A stretch of 64,000 nucleotides of DNA. It comes from Flagellimonas eckloniae. GTDB taxonomy: Bacteria > Bacteroidota > Bacteroidia > Flavobacteriales > Flavobacteriaceae. The notes beneath the pieces are model-generated. The model saw only the letters and a list, made by a program, of their open reading frames with translations. It was not told the origin of the DNA and ran no database searches. Location: NCBI RefSeq assembly GCF_001413955.1, contig NZ_LCTZ01000002.1:1116001-1180000 (forward strand). Direction: 5' to 3'. Shown here in pieces: positions 17,153-26,965 of the stretch; within the stretch, counting starts at the first letter, position 1, and every line of letters starts with the position of its first letter. The translations under genes were made by a program, and so were the position numbers.

Positions 17153-20100
17153 TTAATTTTTAACCAGTAACCTTATTCCGTAAGGCTCTCCAGAACTCAT
17201 TTCAAACTTTAAATAATATAGTTCATCCCTGAGCATATAGATGGGTATACCGTAGGAATTTGAATCGATAGAAACCTCCTCCGGATCAAAAGTTCCAATT
17301 AGCCTACCACTTGAATCATGCAGGTGTATATTTGTCACTGTAATTCCAGAAGGTATTGACATTATACGAACTTGAGCAACCTCTGTGGCAGGATTGGGAG
17401 CCAAAATAATTTGTAATTCACCGTTTTCAGCCACATTATTATCCTCAACCACTATTGTAACCGTAGCTACATCTGTTAGACCTTCCTCGTCTTCCACAGT
17501 CAATGAAGCTTCGAAGGTACCTGCGAATGTATACACATTTACAGGATTAGGTTCGCTAGATGAATTTCCATCACCAAAATCCCATGAATAACTTGTTACT
17601 TCAACATCATCTGTTGAATTACTACCAGTGAAGCTCACTTCAAGTGGCGCATCACCTTCCTCTGGGGTGGCACTCGCAACCGCAACCGGGGAACCATTTG
17701 GTTCGTTCACGGTTATATCCACTGCGGCCATAGCTGTCAATCCTCCTGCATCTGTAACTGTTAAAGTAGCAGTATAGTTACCAGCAACCGTATATGTATG
17801 TGTTGGATCGGCTTCGGTAGAACTGTTACCATCACCAAAATCCCATAAATAACTTGTTACTCCCACATCATCTGTTGAATTACTTCCCGTAAATGATACC
17901 TCCAATGGAGCATTACCAGACTCTGGAGCTGCCGATACTACCGCTACAGGCGCCTCATTATCTTGAGGGTTTTGAACTGTTATTGAGATAATTGCTGAGT
18001 CTGTTGCCCCATTATCATCTGTAACAGTCAAGGATACATCAAAAGTTCCAATTGAGGTAAAAGTATGTGTTGGGTCTGCTTCATTAGAAAAATTTCCATC
18101 CTTAAAATCCCATGAATAACTTACCACAGCAGAGTCGTCCGTTGAGGCTGAGCCATTAAAATCAACCTGTAAAGGAGCTTCTCCATTTAAAGGTGCTGCA
18201 CTGGCTATTGCTATTGGACTCTCATTTGGAGCGTTAACAGTTATTATCACCGTAGTTGTATCTTCAAGGCCATCACCATCAGTCACTGTTAAATCTACAT
18301 TGTAAACTCCAGGAGTCTCAAATGTTGTAACTGGATTAACCTCAGAAGAAGTTGTTCCATCTTTAAAGTCCCATGCGTAGCTTACTATACCTATATTATC
18401 CGTTGAACCACTACCATCAAATATTATGGCCAGTGGTGCTTCTCCCTCCAAGGGATTGGCCATTGCAACTGCCACTGGTGCTTCCAAATTAACAGTGTTT
18501 ACAATGATATCCACTGTGGCCATATCTGTCAATCCTCCTGCATCTGTAACTGTTAAAGTAGCCGTATAATTGCCTGCAATGGTGTATGTGTGTGTTGGGT
18601 CGGCGTCGGTGGAACCATTGCCATCGCCAAAGTCCCATGAATAACCTGTCACCGCTACATCATCCGTAGAACTGCTACCAGTGAAACTCACTTCCAATGG
18701 AGCATCACCTTCTTCTGGAGTAGCGCTTGCAACAGCAACCGGGGAACCATTTGGCTCGTTCACAGTGATATCCACTGTGGCCATATCTGTCAATCCTCCT
18801 GCATCTGTAACTGTTAAAGTAGCCGTATAATTGCCTGCAATGGTGTATGTGTGTATTGGGTCGGCGTCGGTGGAACCATTGCCATCGCCAAAGTCCCATG
18901 AATAACCTGTCACCGCTACATCATCCGTAGAACTGCTACCAGTGAAACTCACTTCCAATGGAGCATCACCTTCTTCTGGAGTAGCGCTTGCAACAGCAAC
19001 CGGGGAACCATTTGGCTCGTTCACAGTGATATCCACTGTGGCCATATCTGTCAATCCTCCTGCATCTGTAACTGTTAAAGTAGCCGTATAATTGCCTGCA
19101 ATGGTGTATGTGTGTGTTGGGTCGGCGTCGGTGGAACCATTGCCATCGCCAAAGTCCCATGAATAACCTGTCACCGCTACATCATCCGTAGAACTGCTAC
19201 CAGTGAAACTCACTTCCAATGGAGCATCACCTTCTTCTGGAGTAGCGCTTGCAACAGCAACCGGGGAACCATTTGGCTCGTTCACAGTGATATCCACTGT
19301 GGCCATATCTGTCAATCCTCCTGCATCTGTAACTGTTAAAGTAGCCGTATAATTGCCTGCAATGGTGTATGTGTGTATTGGGTCGGCGTCGGTGGAACCA
19401 TTGCCATCGCCAAAGTCCCATGAATAACCTGTCACCGCTACATCATCCGTAGAACTGCTACCAGTGAAACTCACTTCCAATGGAGCATCACCTTCTTCTG
19501 GAGTAGCGCTTGCAACAGCAACCGGGGAACCATTTGGCTCGTTCACATTGATAGTTATAGAATTGGTATCAGAGTTACCGTCTATATCCCCAACGGTCAG
19601 TTCTACTTCATAAACTCCTGCGGTATTAAATATGTATGTAGGGTCTGCGTCAGTAGAAGTTGCTCCACCATCATCAAAATCCCATAAATAACTACTGACT
19701 CCTATATCATCCGTAGAATTGCTCCCTGTAAAGTTCACAGTTAACGGAGCCTCTCCTTCAACCGTATCTGCCTCTGGTATAGCCACTAATTCACCTGCTT
19801 CGCCAATAATCCAATTGAATTCAACAGTTTCTGAACCAACTGGGTCTCCGCCATCCTCAACGGTCACTGAAACTTCATATGGGCTGTTTGCTGCCGCTCC
19901 AGACCTTTCCGATTCTGGTAATGCGGAAAGCTCTGCGTCGGTATAACTGGGTCCATCTTTTTTATACAGTACAATTCTATCTATGGCGTGTCCCAAAGAG
20001 CGTTCAGAAACTTCCATGGTATAAGTTCCTGCATTCACAAACCAAACATACAATCTATGTCCATTGCCATCGGATGTAACTGCTTGCCACTTTAAAACCT

Positions 20101-23100
20101 CAGAATCACCACCGGATCTAAACACCTTAAAAAAGCCATTTCCTCCATTACCATCCGGTGTGGTTTCCGTTGTTATCCTAGAACTTCCTTTAGGAAAAAC
20201 AACATTATCCTGATCACCTTGAAGGTTTGTCATCATACTATTTTCATTGCCGGCAAACTGCTGGCCAAAAAACCACACATCATCATCATTCGGGAATCGT
20301 AACCACGCATCGTTTCGTTCACTATTACTATCCCCAGTAAACAAACTATTCCAATTAATTCGATATATACCAGGAGTTGAAATTGTTATTTGGTATGGTA
20401 TGGTACCTCCATTACCTGCGGCAGCATCTCCTAGATTATTACTTCCTGCAATGATGCAGGTCTCTCCTCCAAGTTCCACTTCATTCCAATCATCTTCGAG
20501 TTCCCCAGATTCGGCTTCAATTACGACCAAACCTCCAGATTCTAAAAATGGTGGGTTACCACTGGTGTCACTGGCTATGGTTCCAGAAATTTCACCAGTG
20601 TTGGAATCAATAGTTAAATTTGGTGGTAGTCCAGTAGCACTATAGTTGGTAATGTTGTTTCCACTGGTTGCTTCAATTTGCAAGGATACCATATCACCTT
20701 CAATATTGAATTGAGTCCCTGGATTTCCTACATCCAAATTAAAATTTGAATTGTTTGACAACAAAATATCAATTGAAGATGATTCACCATAATTTACGGT
20801 GAATGTAGCACTCTCCTGTGCACTAGATCCATTTAGAGAAATCGCCAACTGATGAGTTGTATTTGGCAAAATAAAGCCATTCGTCAACTCACCTGTGTCT
20901 ATATTGAAACTACCGGCATCAGGTCCACTCAGTTCCATGGACCTTATCGGAATACCAACTGTTCCTCCTGAAATATTAAGGTCGATATTTTCAGTTGTTC
21001 CATCCGCTATTACCACTTCTGTTGGCGCATCTAAGGTACTGGCAGTACTTGGGGAGCCGACGGGTGCATCTTCACCATAAAACTCCATGTTCTTTTGGTT
21101 ACCTTCTGTTCCTCCGCCAATCTTAGGTGAGCCCGCAGTAATAAATATGCCTGCTCCCGATACAATTGCCTGAGTACCATGGCGTTCGTTGTTCAAATCT
21201 TCCAATCGAGTCCAAACTTCGGTAACCGGATCGTACTGTTCGGTAATCTTCAATGCATCTGTTACGACCTCACCATATACTTCTTCGCCCTGGACCTCTC
21301 CCCCTATTACCACTAGCTTGTCATTAAAATTGACTGAAGTGGAAGCTCCTCTAGGGGTGGGAATATCCTCATCCAATGTACTCCAGGTACCTGTGACAAA
21401 GTCATAGACATCCACCTCGGGAATCGTGGGTGCAAAAGTGCCCCCATCGCCACCGGACAACCTTCCACCGGCGGCATATAATTTGTCTCCTACAACTGCT
21501 GCATGAAAATGGTCCCTGGCATGCGGTGCATCATCCAAAGTGGTCCATGTTCCAGTTGCTGGGTCATACTCGTCAAACCAATTGACATAACCCCCATTAT
21601 GTCCTATGGTATTTCCACCTACAAGGTAAAACTTGTCATTGTAAATCGCCAAACCTGCGGAACCCCTTCTCCTAGAAGCAGGAATCTCAGGCCCCTCTAT
21701 CCATTCATTTGTAGAGGGATCAAACATCCAAACATGCTCTGCTGGAGGTTCGTTAGGGAAGCCGTTCGAGGTGAAGGCTCCGATTACCCAAATAAGTCCC
21801 CCATATTCAACCGCTTGAAAGTGATTGAAAACGGATGGAGCAGAATTGTTCAGAGCGGTCCATGAATTGGCAGCATAATTATAGATATCCACGGTTTGTG
21901 AACTTTCTCTACCTCCCATTAAGTAAAACCTGTCGCCGGCCTGTACAAAGGAACATTCATGGCGTCCGGTATATGTCTCGTCCTCATCCTTATCAACCCA
22001 AGCGGTCTGTAAATCCATTTCAAAATACTCATTGACAGGAGCTGACCCCGGTTTGGTAATTGTAACTATAACATTATGAAGTCCATCTCCATTTTGGCCT
22101 CCACTAAGAGCGGATGAGTCTATCGTACCTGAAATCAGTCCTGTTAAGGAATTAATTGACAAACCGGCTGGTTGTCCCGCAATGTAGTAACTAAAGTTTT
22201 TGGAAGGATCTCCACCTTCCGCATTGACTTGAATGTTAACATTTTCTGATACAAAATTTTGAGTATCACCAATTGCCTGAATGCTTAAATCTGTAAAAGC
22301 GGCGTCTTCAAAATAAATTTCCACACCATTTACAGCAGGATTTTCAACTTCATGATTGAAACCTATGTTCAATTCTCCATCTGCAACCGTAGTCTGATAT
22401 GTCATAAGACCTCCTACCAAATCACCAAACTGTGCAACTATATCAAAGTCATTCTCCACAACATTTCCTTCGATAACAATATCGAAAGTTCGATCTCCAA
22501 TCTCATTGGTTTGATCGAAACTATTGCCGAAATATAAGTTTACCGTGTAATCACCATTTGGAACAATGAAACTATACTCCATTTCTTCTCCCCCTGGTAA
22601 ATCGTATCTCTCATTTGCATATAGAGAATCAAATGTGTCCTCATCAATATAAGCAGGAATAGAGGAATCTCTATTCTCATAGGTTATTACTCCACCGAAG
22701 CCAACGATTTTTCCCGTGTTAACTTCATAATATTCTCCAACTTGATTGTCCTCATCACTATTATTCTCCCAATTCACTCCAACGTCCGTGGCCAATATTT
22801 TGTTTCCTCCAGAATTCACTCTGTAAGATCGAATAGCTTCTGTGTACCAAGTGAAAGTCATCGTTACAGCATCACTTGAAATTGAATCTTCATCATCAAT
22901 CGTATATGTTACTGTATAAGGACTATTATCCTCAGCTTCCTCGTCAATTGTACCACCAAGTTGACCATTTGTAGGGTCAATGGATATACCATTTGGCAAT
23001 CCGCTTACACTAAAATTGAGATTGCCATCCCCTCCAGATACCAAAGGACCAAGGCTTCCATCCAATTCTTCTCCTGGAGCATTTCTTTGATCCTCCAATT

Positions 23101-26100
23101 GGTGTACATATATCGGCGTATCTGTGTCCGATACATCTAAAATTTCTATCCCGTTTATGATTGGGTTTTCGACACCATGTAAAAATTCAATGTCAATAAA
23201 TCCATCGTTTATATTTACTACATGAGACAGCACCGTTGCAACCCTATAACCATAAGTTCCTGAAAGATCAATTTCTGTAAGGTCTGGTAATGGAATTCCT
23301 TTAATTGTTACGTCAAATACTCGTTCTCCAGCTTCAGAGGTATTCACAAAACCCTCGGCCACATAAAGTCTTATTTCATAATTGCCATTGTTGCCAACTG
23401 GAAATGAATAGGACATTTCTGGAGCCTGTGCATTATCAAACCTTCCTCTTTTAAAAATATCGGTTGGTGTTGTACTCAAACTTATCTCAGGATCATATGT
23501 ATGGCTGTTAATGTTTACAGCTGATGTCTGATTACTACCTGGTTCTGATAAATAGGCGGAGTTGGTTCCACCATTCGGATTATCTTCTTCCCAGTCAAGC
23601 CCTCCATCAATGGCTGTTATTTCTGGACCACCAGTGTTAACCCTGTATAAAACAACAGGGGCATCCGAAACTGTAACGGTAAAGGTTTGTTCCACAAAAA
23701 GTCCACCGCCATCAGTTGCCCTTACTATTATATCTCCCACAGTGGCCACCGAAGGATATTCTATGGTTAATATGTGGGTTCCATTGGTATCAGCTATTAA
23801 TTCAGCACTTGTATTACTTTCCACCGTATATGTTAAATTGGCTGCACCATTGTCATCGTTGAAATAACTTGTCAAATCTATGGTGTCATCTGCAGCATTT
23901 GCAAACTGATCAATATCTGGAAGTTGTTCTTGGATAAAAGGTTCATCCGGAAATACATAAAGAAACTCCCAAGTTCCCTCGAGTTCGACACCTGGGGCAT
24001 TGGAGGTCCCTATAAGTCCCACTGCAAGGTCCGTACCTGCCTGTTGTATCGCCTGCAGTACGTTCCCTTGGGCCGTTATGGTCCCCAGGTCGGTCCTAGT
24101 TCCCGAGGCATCGAAATCGTATTGCAGTAGTACCTCCCCAGTGGAGGGGTCCACAACCATATAGAAGGTGATCGCCGATGAGGGCCGGTTCCCTGTTGCG
24201 ATCGCAACAGATACCGGGGCCTGTGACGCATCACCAATCTCCTGTAGCCCTTCCAGGCCGGACTGTGTGGCAACAAACTTTATATAATCACTCTGTGTGC
24301 CATCTCCAATGTAAATACCAAGCTCACCGTTGGGAGCACTGCCATTGCCATATAATTGTATCGGGTCCGTAAGATTGGATATCGCAGCAGATACCGTGAA
24401 GATGCCCGTGGTCTGGTCCACCTGGACACCGTACTGGAAGGCCTTCTCCTGCGTGTTGGTCCCTCCAAGGGCCGTGCCAGAGGTCATCTGCATGGTCATA
24501 AGACCCGTGGCACCGCCCAATATGTCGTTCGGGTTCGGGGACGCTATACCGTTATCGATCCAATCCAACCAGTTGGGATTCGCCGCGCCATTGTTCATGA
24601 GCCCCGTCATCCCAAGACCGTCATACCCCTTGAGGTCAGGGTCACCTGAAAGAAGTTCGTTCTCCACGGGAAGCTCAAAGGCGTCGCTCCCCACACTGTC
24701 CGGATCGCCCAACTGGAAAGGGTCATCAGCGTCCAATATCCCATCGCCATCATCATCCGGGTCATTAAGGTCAGATACCAGGGTACCTCCTATTGATGAG
24801 TCAAAATCATTGGGGCGTGAGCCCCCGTTGCAATGGTCCGTACCATTGGCGATCTCGTCATCGTTCGTATATCCGTCAGAGTCATAGTCCGCACTGCCAT
24901 CATAGCCAACCTCGCCTTGGTTGATGCACACAACGCTCTCCTTGGGCTCCAGGACCAAAATCTCAGTCGAATAGGGCGCGATCCATATCGTCCCCGGAAA
25001 AGGGTCCGTATCGCTGTTGCAGGTAACCCCAAGGTTTGTTATCCCGGAAAGGCCGCTGGCCAGTTCCGTAAGGGCCAAAAGGCTACCATCGGGGTTCAGC
25101 TCAACCCGGAAAAGTATCCCGTCACTGTTCCCTGCTATCAAATCCCCCTGCATCTCCCCACCAAAACTGCTTGAGGAAGTGTACTCGTCCAATCCGTTGG
25201 TGTTGTTGTCCCATATCGTCACATGGATATCATCGATACCATCGGGGTTCGGTTGTTCCGCATCCCGGTAATTGCCCTCCACAAGGTTCGCCTGGCCAAC
25301 CGGAACAGGGGGCCAGTCCGCCGGAAGCGCAATACTGGAATCTGTCGTGGAACCAGCTCGCGAACCGTCTGGGTCGTAAAGCTGGGTGCGGAACACCGCA
25401 TTGTTCGTGCCACTCGGCTCGGGGGCCGTGAATAGACCCGCCCCAGAGGGGTTCGCCCTTATAGGGGCAGGGTGGCCTCCGTAAAAGTCCCCAAAGGTGT
25501 AGTTCTGCATGTCAGTGGTCACCAGGGTCAAGTGGTCCTTGTTGCTCGCATACTCCCCATCGGGGGCAGCAGTGCCGCTGCTACCTCCGGGCTCGCCCAC
25601 AACATAGTCGTTGTCCACAAGGGCCGTGCCCTCATTGTTCGGGACACCACCCCAGCCCCCGTTGGGACCATTGTCGGTAATGTACACCGCTCCCGATTCA
25701 GTGATGGCAAAATCATAGGCGTTACGGTAGCCAGGGGAAAATATCTGTACGGGGCCATCGGGAACTATCTTGGCCTGGTTAAGGCCGTCGTTCCCCCCAA
25801 AAGGATCGTTGATATCGATGCCATCGTAGTCGAGGTCGTCGGGATCCGTAATACCGTTCACATTGTCACGGGTCGGGTCATCAAGGGTGGGAAGGTCATA
25901 TTTGTAGGAACGCCCGTTGCCGTCGACCTGTGTCGAAAGGGCATCTATATAATCCAAATCAACCGAGAGTATCGCAGCCGAGAGCGCATACTCCGTAAGG
26001 TAGGCGAAGTTGGCTCCGGGCGAACCACAGTTCGTGTGGCCTCCAGAGGCAACTATAAGATAATTGGTCCCTCCTATCGTGGCAAGCTCTAAACCGTTGG

Positions 26101-26638
26101 TCGCATGGTTCTCCTCTGATCGGGGAAGGCCTCGGACAAGGTCGACAACATCCCACGAAGCCCCGTTCCACGTAAAGCGCGTAATCGTGCCGGAGTTCGT
26201 GTCAACGTTCTCGTCACCGTCACCTCCACCCGTTCCCCCACCAACACGGAAGTCGCTCGATGAGACATATATCACCGGGTTCGTGGAAGTGCCACCCACG
26301 GTGATTCCCGTGGTCTCACGCTTGGTATCACTGTACTCCGTACCGTCGTCATTGTGGTTCTGGATGTCCTGAACCGTCAGTACCTCCTCAGAGATAACTT
26401 CATAGTCACCAGGACCGTTGCGCTGGATATCGAATATCTTGATCAGACCACGGTACTCCGCTACATATAAACGGCCATCGGGACCGAACATCAATGACGT
26501 ACCTGATTTTACCGAACCCCCGTTCGTGAAATCAAGGCTGCCTACCTCAAAATCAACTTGGGAATAGCTCAGTGTGCTAACTAAAATTAGTAGTAAAACT
26601 AAAAAAAAATGCAGGTTTTTGGGGTATTTATTTTTCAT
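17153..26638 (-). CDS. Giant multidomain T9SS-secreted protein, twin 2 (propeller, malectin, Kelch, CBM-like, nine PKD)
   Basis: About 3161 residues, starting MKNKYPKNLHFFLV at the ATG at 26638; an upstream TTG is less likely. Approximate modules: signal peptide (1-27); the same dehydrogenase-like propeller, Ca-binding repeat and LamG-like region as twin 1 (to 890); cadherin/Ig-like domain (892-985); malectin (996-1172); putative Ig (1177-1260); second, divergent malectin (1262-1449); putative Ig (1452-1546); Kelch propeller (1548-1860); Ig-like (1860-1966); CBM6/35-like lectin region (1967-2279); nine PKD domains (2283-3072), four near-identical; and a T9SS type A sorting domain (3077-end, starting near ILAPNPATEVAQV). 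It is probably surface-exposed and carbohydrate-binding. Kelch and CBM-like modules match twin 1 closely but not identically, unlike the identical N-terminal block. Confidence 0.9.
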   Translation of the reverse strand: MKNKYPKNLHFFLVLLLILVSTLSYSQVDFEVGSLDFTNGGSVKSGTSLMFGPDGRLYVAEYRGLIKIFDIQRNGPGDYEVISEEVLTVQDIQNHNDDGTEYSDTKRETTGITVGGTSTNPVIYVSSSDFRVGGGTGGGDGDENVDTNSGTITRFTWNGASWDVVDLVRGLPRSEENHATNGLELATIGGTNYLIVASGGHTNCGSPGANFAYLTEYALSAAILSVDLDYIDALSTQVDGNGRSYKYDLPTLDDPTRDNVNGITDPDDLDYDGIDINDPFGGNDGLNQAKIVPDGPVQIFSPGYRNAYDFAITESGAVYITDNGPNGGWGGVPNNEGTALVDNDYVVGEPGGSSGTAAPDGEYASNKDHLTLVTTDMQNYTFGDFYGGHPAPIRANPSGAGLFTAPEPSGTNNAVFRTQLYDPDGSRAGSTTDSSIALPADWPPVPVGQANLVEGNYRDAEQPNPDGIDDIHVTIWDNNTNGLDEYTSSSSFGGEMQGDLIAGNSDGILFRVELNPDGSLLALTELASGLSGITNLGVTCNSDTDPFPGTIWIAPYSTEILVLEPKESVVCINQGEVGYDGSADYDSDGYTNDDEIANGTDHCNGGSRPNDFDSSIGGTLVSDLNDPDDDGDGILDADDPFQLGDPDSVGSDAFELPVENELLSGDPDLKGYDGLGMTGLMNNGAANPNWLDWIDNGIASPNPNDILGGATGLMTMQMTSGTALGGTNTQEKAFQYGVQVDQTTGIFTVSAAISNLTDPIQLYGNGSAPNGELGIYIGDGTQSDYIKFVATQSGLEGLQEIGDASQAPVSVAIATGNRPSSAITFYMVVDPSTGEVLLQYDFDASGTRTDLGTITAQGNVLQAIQQAGTDLAVGLIGTSNAPGVELEGTWEFLYVFPDEPFIQEQLPDIDQFANAADDTIDLTSYFNDDNGAANLTYTVESNTSAELIADTNGTHILTIEYPSVATVGDIIVRATDGGGLFVEQTFTVTVSDAPVVLYRVNTGGPEITAIDGGLDWEEDNPNGGTNSAYLSEPGSNQTSAVNINSHTYDPEISLSTTPTDIFKRGRFDNAQAPEMSYSFPVGNNGNYEIRLYVAEGFVNTSEAGERVFDVTIKGIPLPDLTEIDLSGTYGYRVATVLSHVVNINDGFIDIEFLHGVENPIINGIEILDVSDTDTPIYVHQLEDQRNAPGEELDGSLGPLVSGGDGNLNFSVSGLPNGISIDPTNGQLGGTIDEEAEDNSPYTVTYTIDDEDSISSDAVTMTFTWYTEAIRSYRVNSGGNKILATDVGVNWENNSDEDNQVGEYYEVNTGKIVGFGGVITYENRDSSIPAYIDEDTFDSLYANERYDLPGGEEMEYSFIVPNGDYTVNLYFGNSFDQTNEIGDRTFDIVIEGNVVENDFDIVAQFGDLVGGLMTYQTTVADGELNIGFNHEVENPAVNGVEIYFEDAAFTDLSIQAIGDTQNFVSENVNIQVNAEGGDPSKNFSYYIAGQPAGLSINSLTGLISGTIDSSALSGGQNGDGLHNVIVTITKPGSAPVNEYFEMDLQTAWVDKDEDETYTGRHECSFVQAGDRFYLMGGRESSQTVDIYNYAANSWTALNNSAPSVFNHFQAVEYGGLIWVIGAFTSNGFPNEPPAEHVWMFDPSTNEWIEGPEIPASRRRGSAGLAIYNDKFYLVGGNTIGHNGGYVNWFDEYDPATGTWTTLDDAPHARDHFHAAVVGDKLYAAGGRLSGGDGGTFAPTIPEVDVYDFVTGTWSTLDEDIPTPRGASTSVNFNDKLVVIGGEVQGEEVYGEVVTDALKITEQYDPVTEVWTRLEDLNNERHGTQAIVSGAGIFITAGSPKIGGGTEGNQKNMEFYGEDAPVGSPSTASTLDAPTEVVIADGTTENIDLNISGGTVGIPIRSMELSGPDAGSFNIDTGELTNGFILPNTTHQLAISLNGSSAQESATFTVNYGESSSIDILLSNNSNFNLDVGNPGTQFNIEGDMVSLQIEATSGNNITNYSATGLPPNLTIDSNTGEISGTIASDTSGNPPFLESGGLVVIEAESGELEDDWNEVELGGETCIIAGSNNLGDAAAGNGGTIPYQITISTPGIYRINWNSLFTGDSNSERNDAWLRFPNDDDVWFFGQQFAGNENSMMTNLQGDQDNVVFPKGSSRITTETTPDGNGGNGFFKVFRSGGDSEVLKWQAVTSDGNGHRLYVWFVNAGTYTMEVSERSLGHAIDRIVLYKKDGPSYTDAELSALPESERSGAAANSPYEVSVTVEDGGDPVGSETVEFNWIIGEAGELVAIPEADTVEGEAPLTVNFTGSNSTDDIGVSSYLWDFDDGGATSTDADPTYIFNTAGVYEVELTVGDIDGNSDTNSITINVNEPNGSPVAVASATPEEGDAPLEVSFTGSSSTDDVAVTGYSWDFGDGNGSTDADPIHTYTIAGNYTATLTVTDAGGLTDMATVDITVNEPNGSPVAVASATPEEGDAPLEVSFTGSSSTDDVAVTGYSWDFGDGNGSTDADPTHTYTIAGNYTATLTVTDAGGLTDMATVDITVNEPNGSPVAVASATPEEGDAPLEVSFTGSSSTDDVAVTGYSWDFGDGNGSTDADPIHTYTIAGNYTATLTVTDAGGLTDMATVDITVNEPNGSPVAVASATPEEGDAPLEVSFTGSSSTDDVAVTGYSWDFGDGNGSTDADPTHTYTIAGNYTATLTVTDAGGLTDMATVDIIVNTVNLEAPVAVAMANPLEGEAPLAIIFDGSGSTDNIGIVSYAWDFKDGTTSSEVNPVTTFETPGVYNVDLTVTDGDGLEDTTTVIITVNAPNESPIAIASAAPLNGEAPLQVDFNGSASTDDSAVVSYSWDFKDGNFSNEADPTHTFTSIGTFDVSLTVTDDNGATDSAIISITVQNPQDNEAPVAVVSAAPESGNAPLEVSFTGSNSTDDVGVTSYLWDFGDGNSSTEADPTHTYTVAGNYTATLTVTDAGGLTAMAAVDITVNEPNGSPVAVASATPEEGDAPLEVSFTGSNSTDDVEVTSYSWDFGDGNSSSEPNPVNVYTFAGTFEASLTVEDEEGLTDVATVTIVVEDNNVAENGELQIILAPNPATEVAQVRIMSIPSGITVTNIHLHDSSGRLIGTFDPEEVSIDSNSYGIPIYMLRDELYYLKFEMSSGEPYGIRLLVKN
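18506..19549 (-). repeat. Tandem array of four 261-bp PKD repeats
   Basis: There are four contiguous 261-bp (87-codon) units with boundaries at 18506, 18767, 19028 and 19289. They look identical except for one alternating base (G at 18594, A at 18855, G at 19116, A at 19377), giving Thr/Ile alternation in DP(T/I)HTYT. The alternation implies duplication of a two-unit block. More diverged PKD units flank the array on both sides. Confidence 0.95.
23964..26586 (-). repeat. Large duplicated module shared by the giant twins, copy 2
   Basis: This is the partner of 14265-16887. The match stops sharply inside codons: beyond 26586 the signal peptides differ, and beyond 23964 the homology persists for only four residues (FLYV) with different synonymous codons. 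Confidence 0.95.
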
Positions 26639-26965
26639 AGCGCATCTTAACTTTAAAGGCAATTTTTTTAGAAACCATAATGACTACACTTCTTTTGAAA
26701 AAGTCATTTTTAATCCAAAATCAAAGATATTACAATTGTACAATCTGCTTGAAGTACATTGCGATTATTCGTTTAAAATAGGTGGTTTATCGGTAAATTA
26801 CATTCATGCATCTATACAACGAAAGCGGAGAGCATTCGTCATAAAACAACCACAATACAGATTTTATTGAAAGAAAAATAAAAAGTATTGAAAGTAAAGT
26901 ATTACAAATCTTCTAAAAAAACTGAGCCCAATAAAAAAATGGCCGGTTTGATATGTCACATTTGG
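26639..26965. other. Intergenic region between giant twin 2 and the wzc-like gene
   Basis: These 327 AT-rich bases contain no gene I can support. On the minus strand, TATCTTTG (26722-26729) matches the -7 consensus and could start transcription of twin 2 with a leader of about 75 bases; no well-spaced -33 TTG is seen. No terminator hairpin is evident after the wzc-like stop codon, so readthrough into twin 2 is possible. Confidence 0.5.

Noticed and set aside
18506..19549. Regular repeats that might suggest a CRISPR or satellite array
   Set aside because: The unit is 261 bp, in frame, without spacers, and encodes a PKD domain.
9011..26638. Transposition or prophage activity as the cause of the duplications
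   Set aside because: No transposase, integrase, terminal inverted repeats or target duplications are visible; repeat edges follow domain edges.
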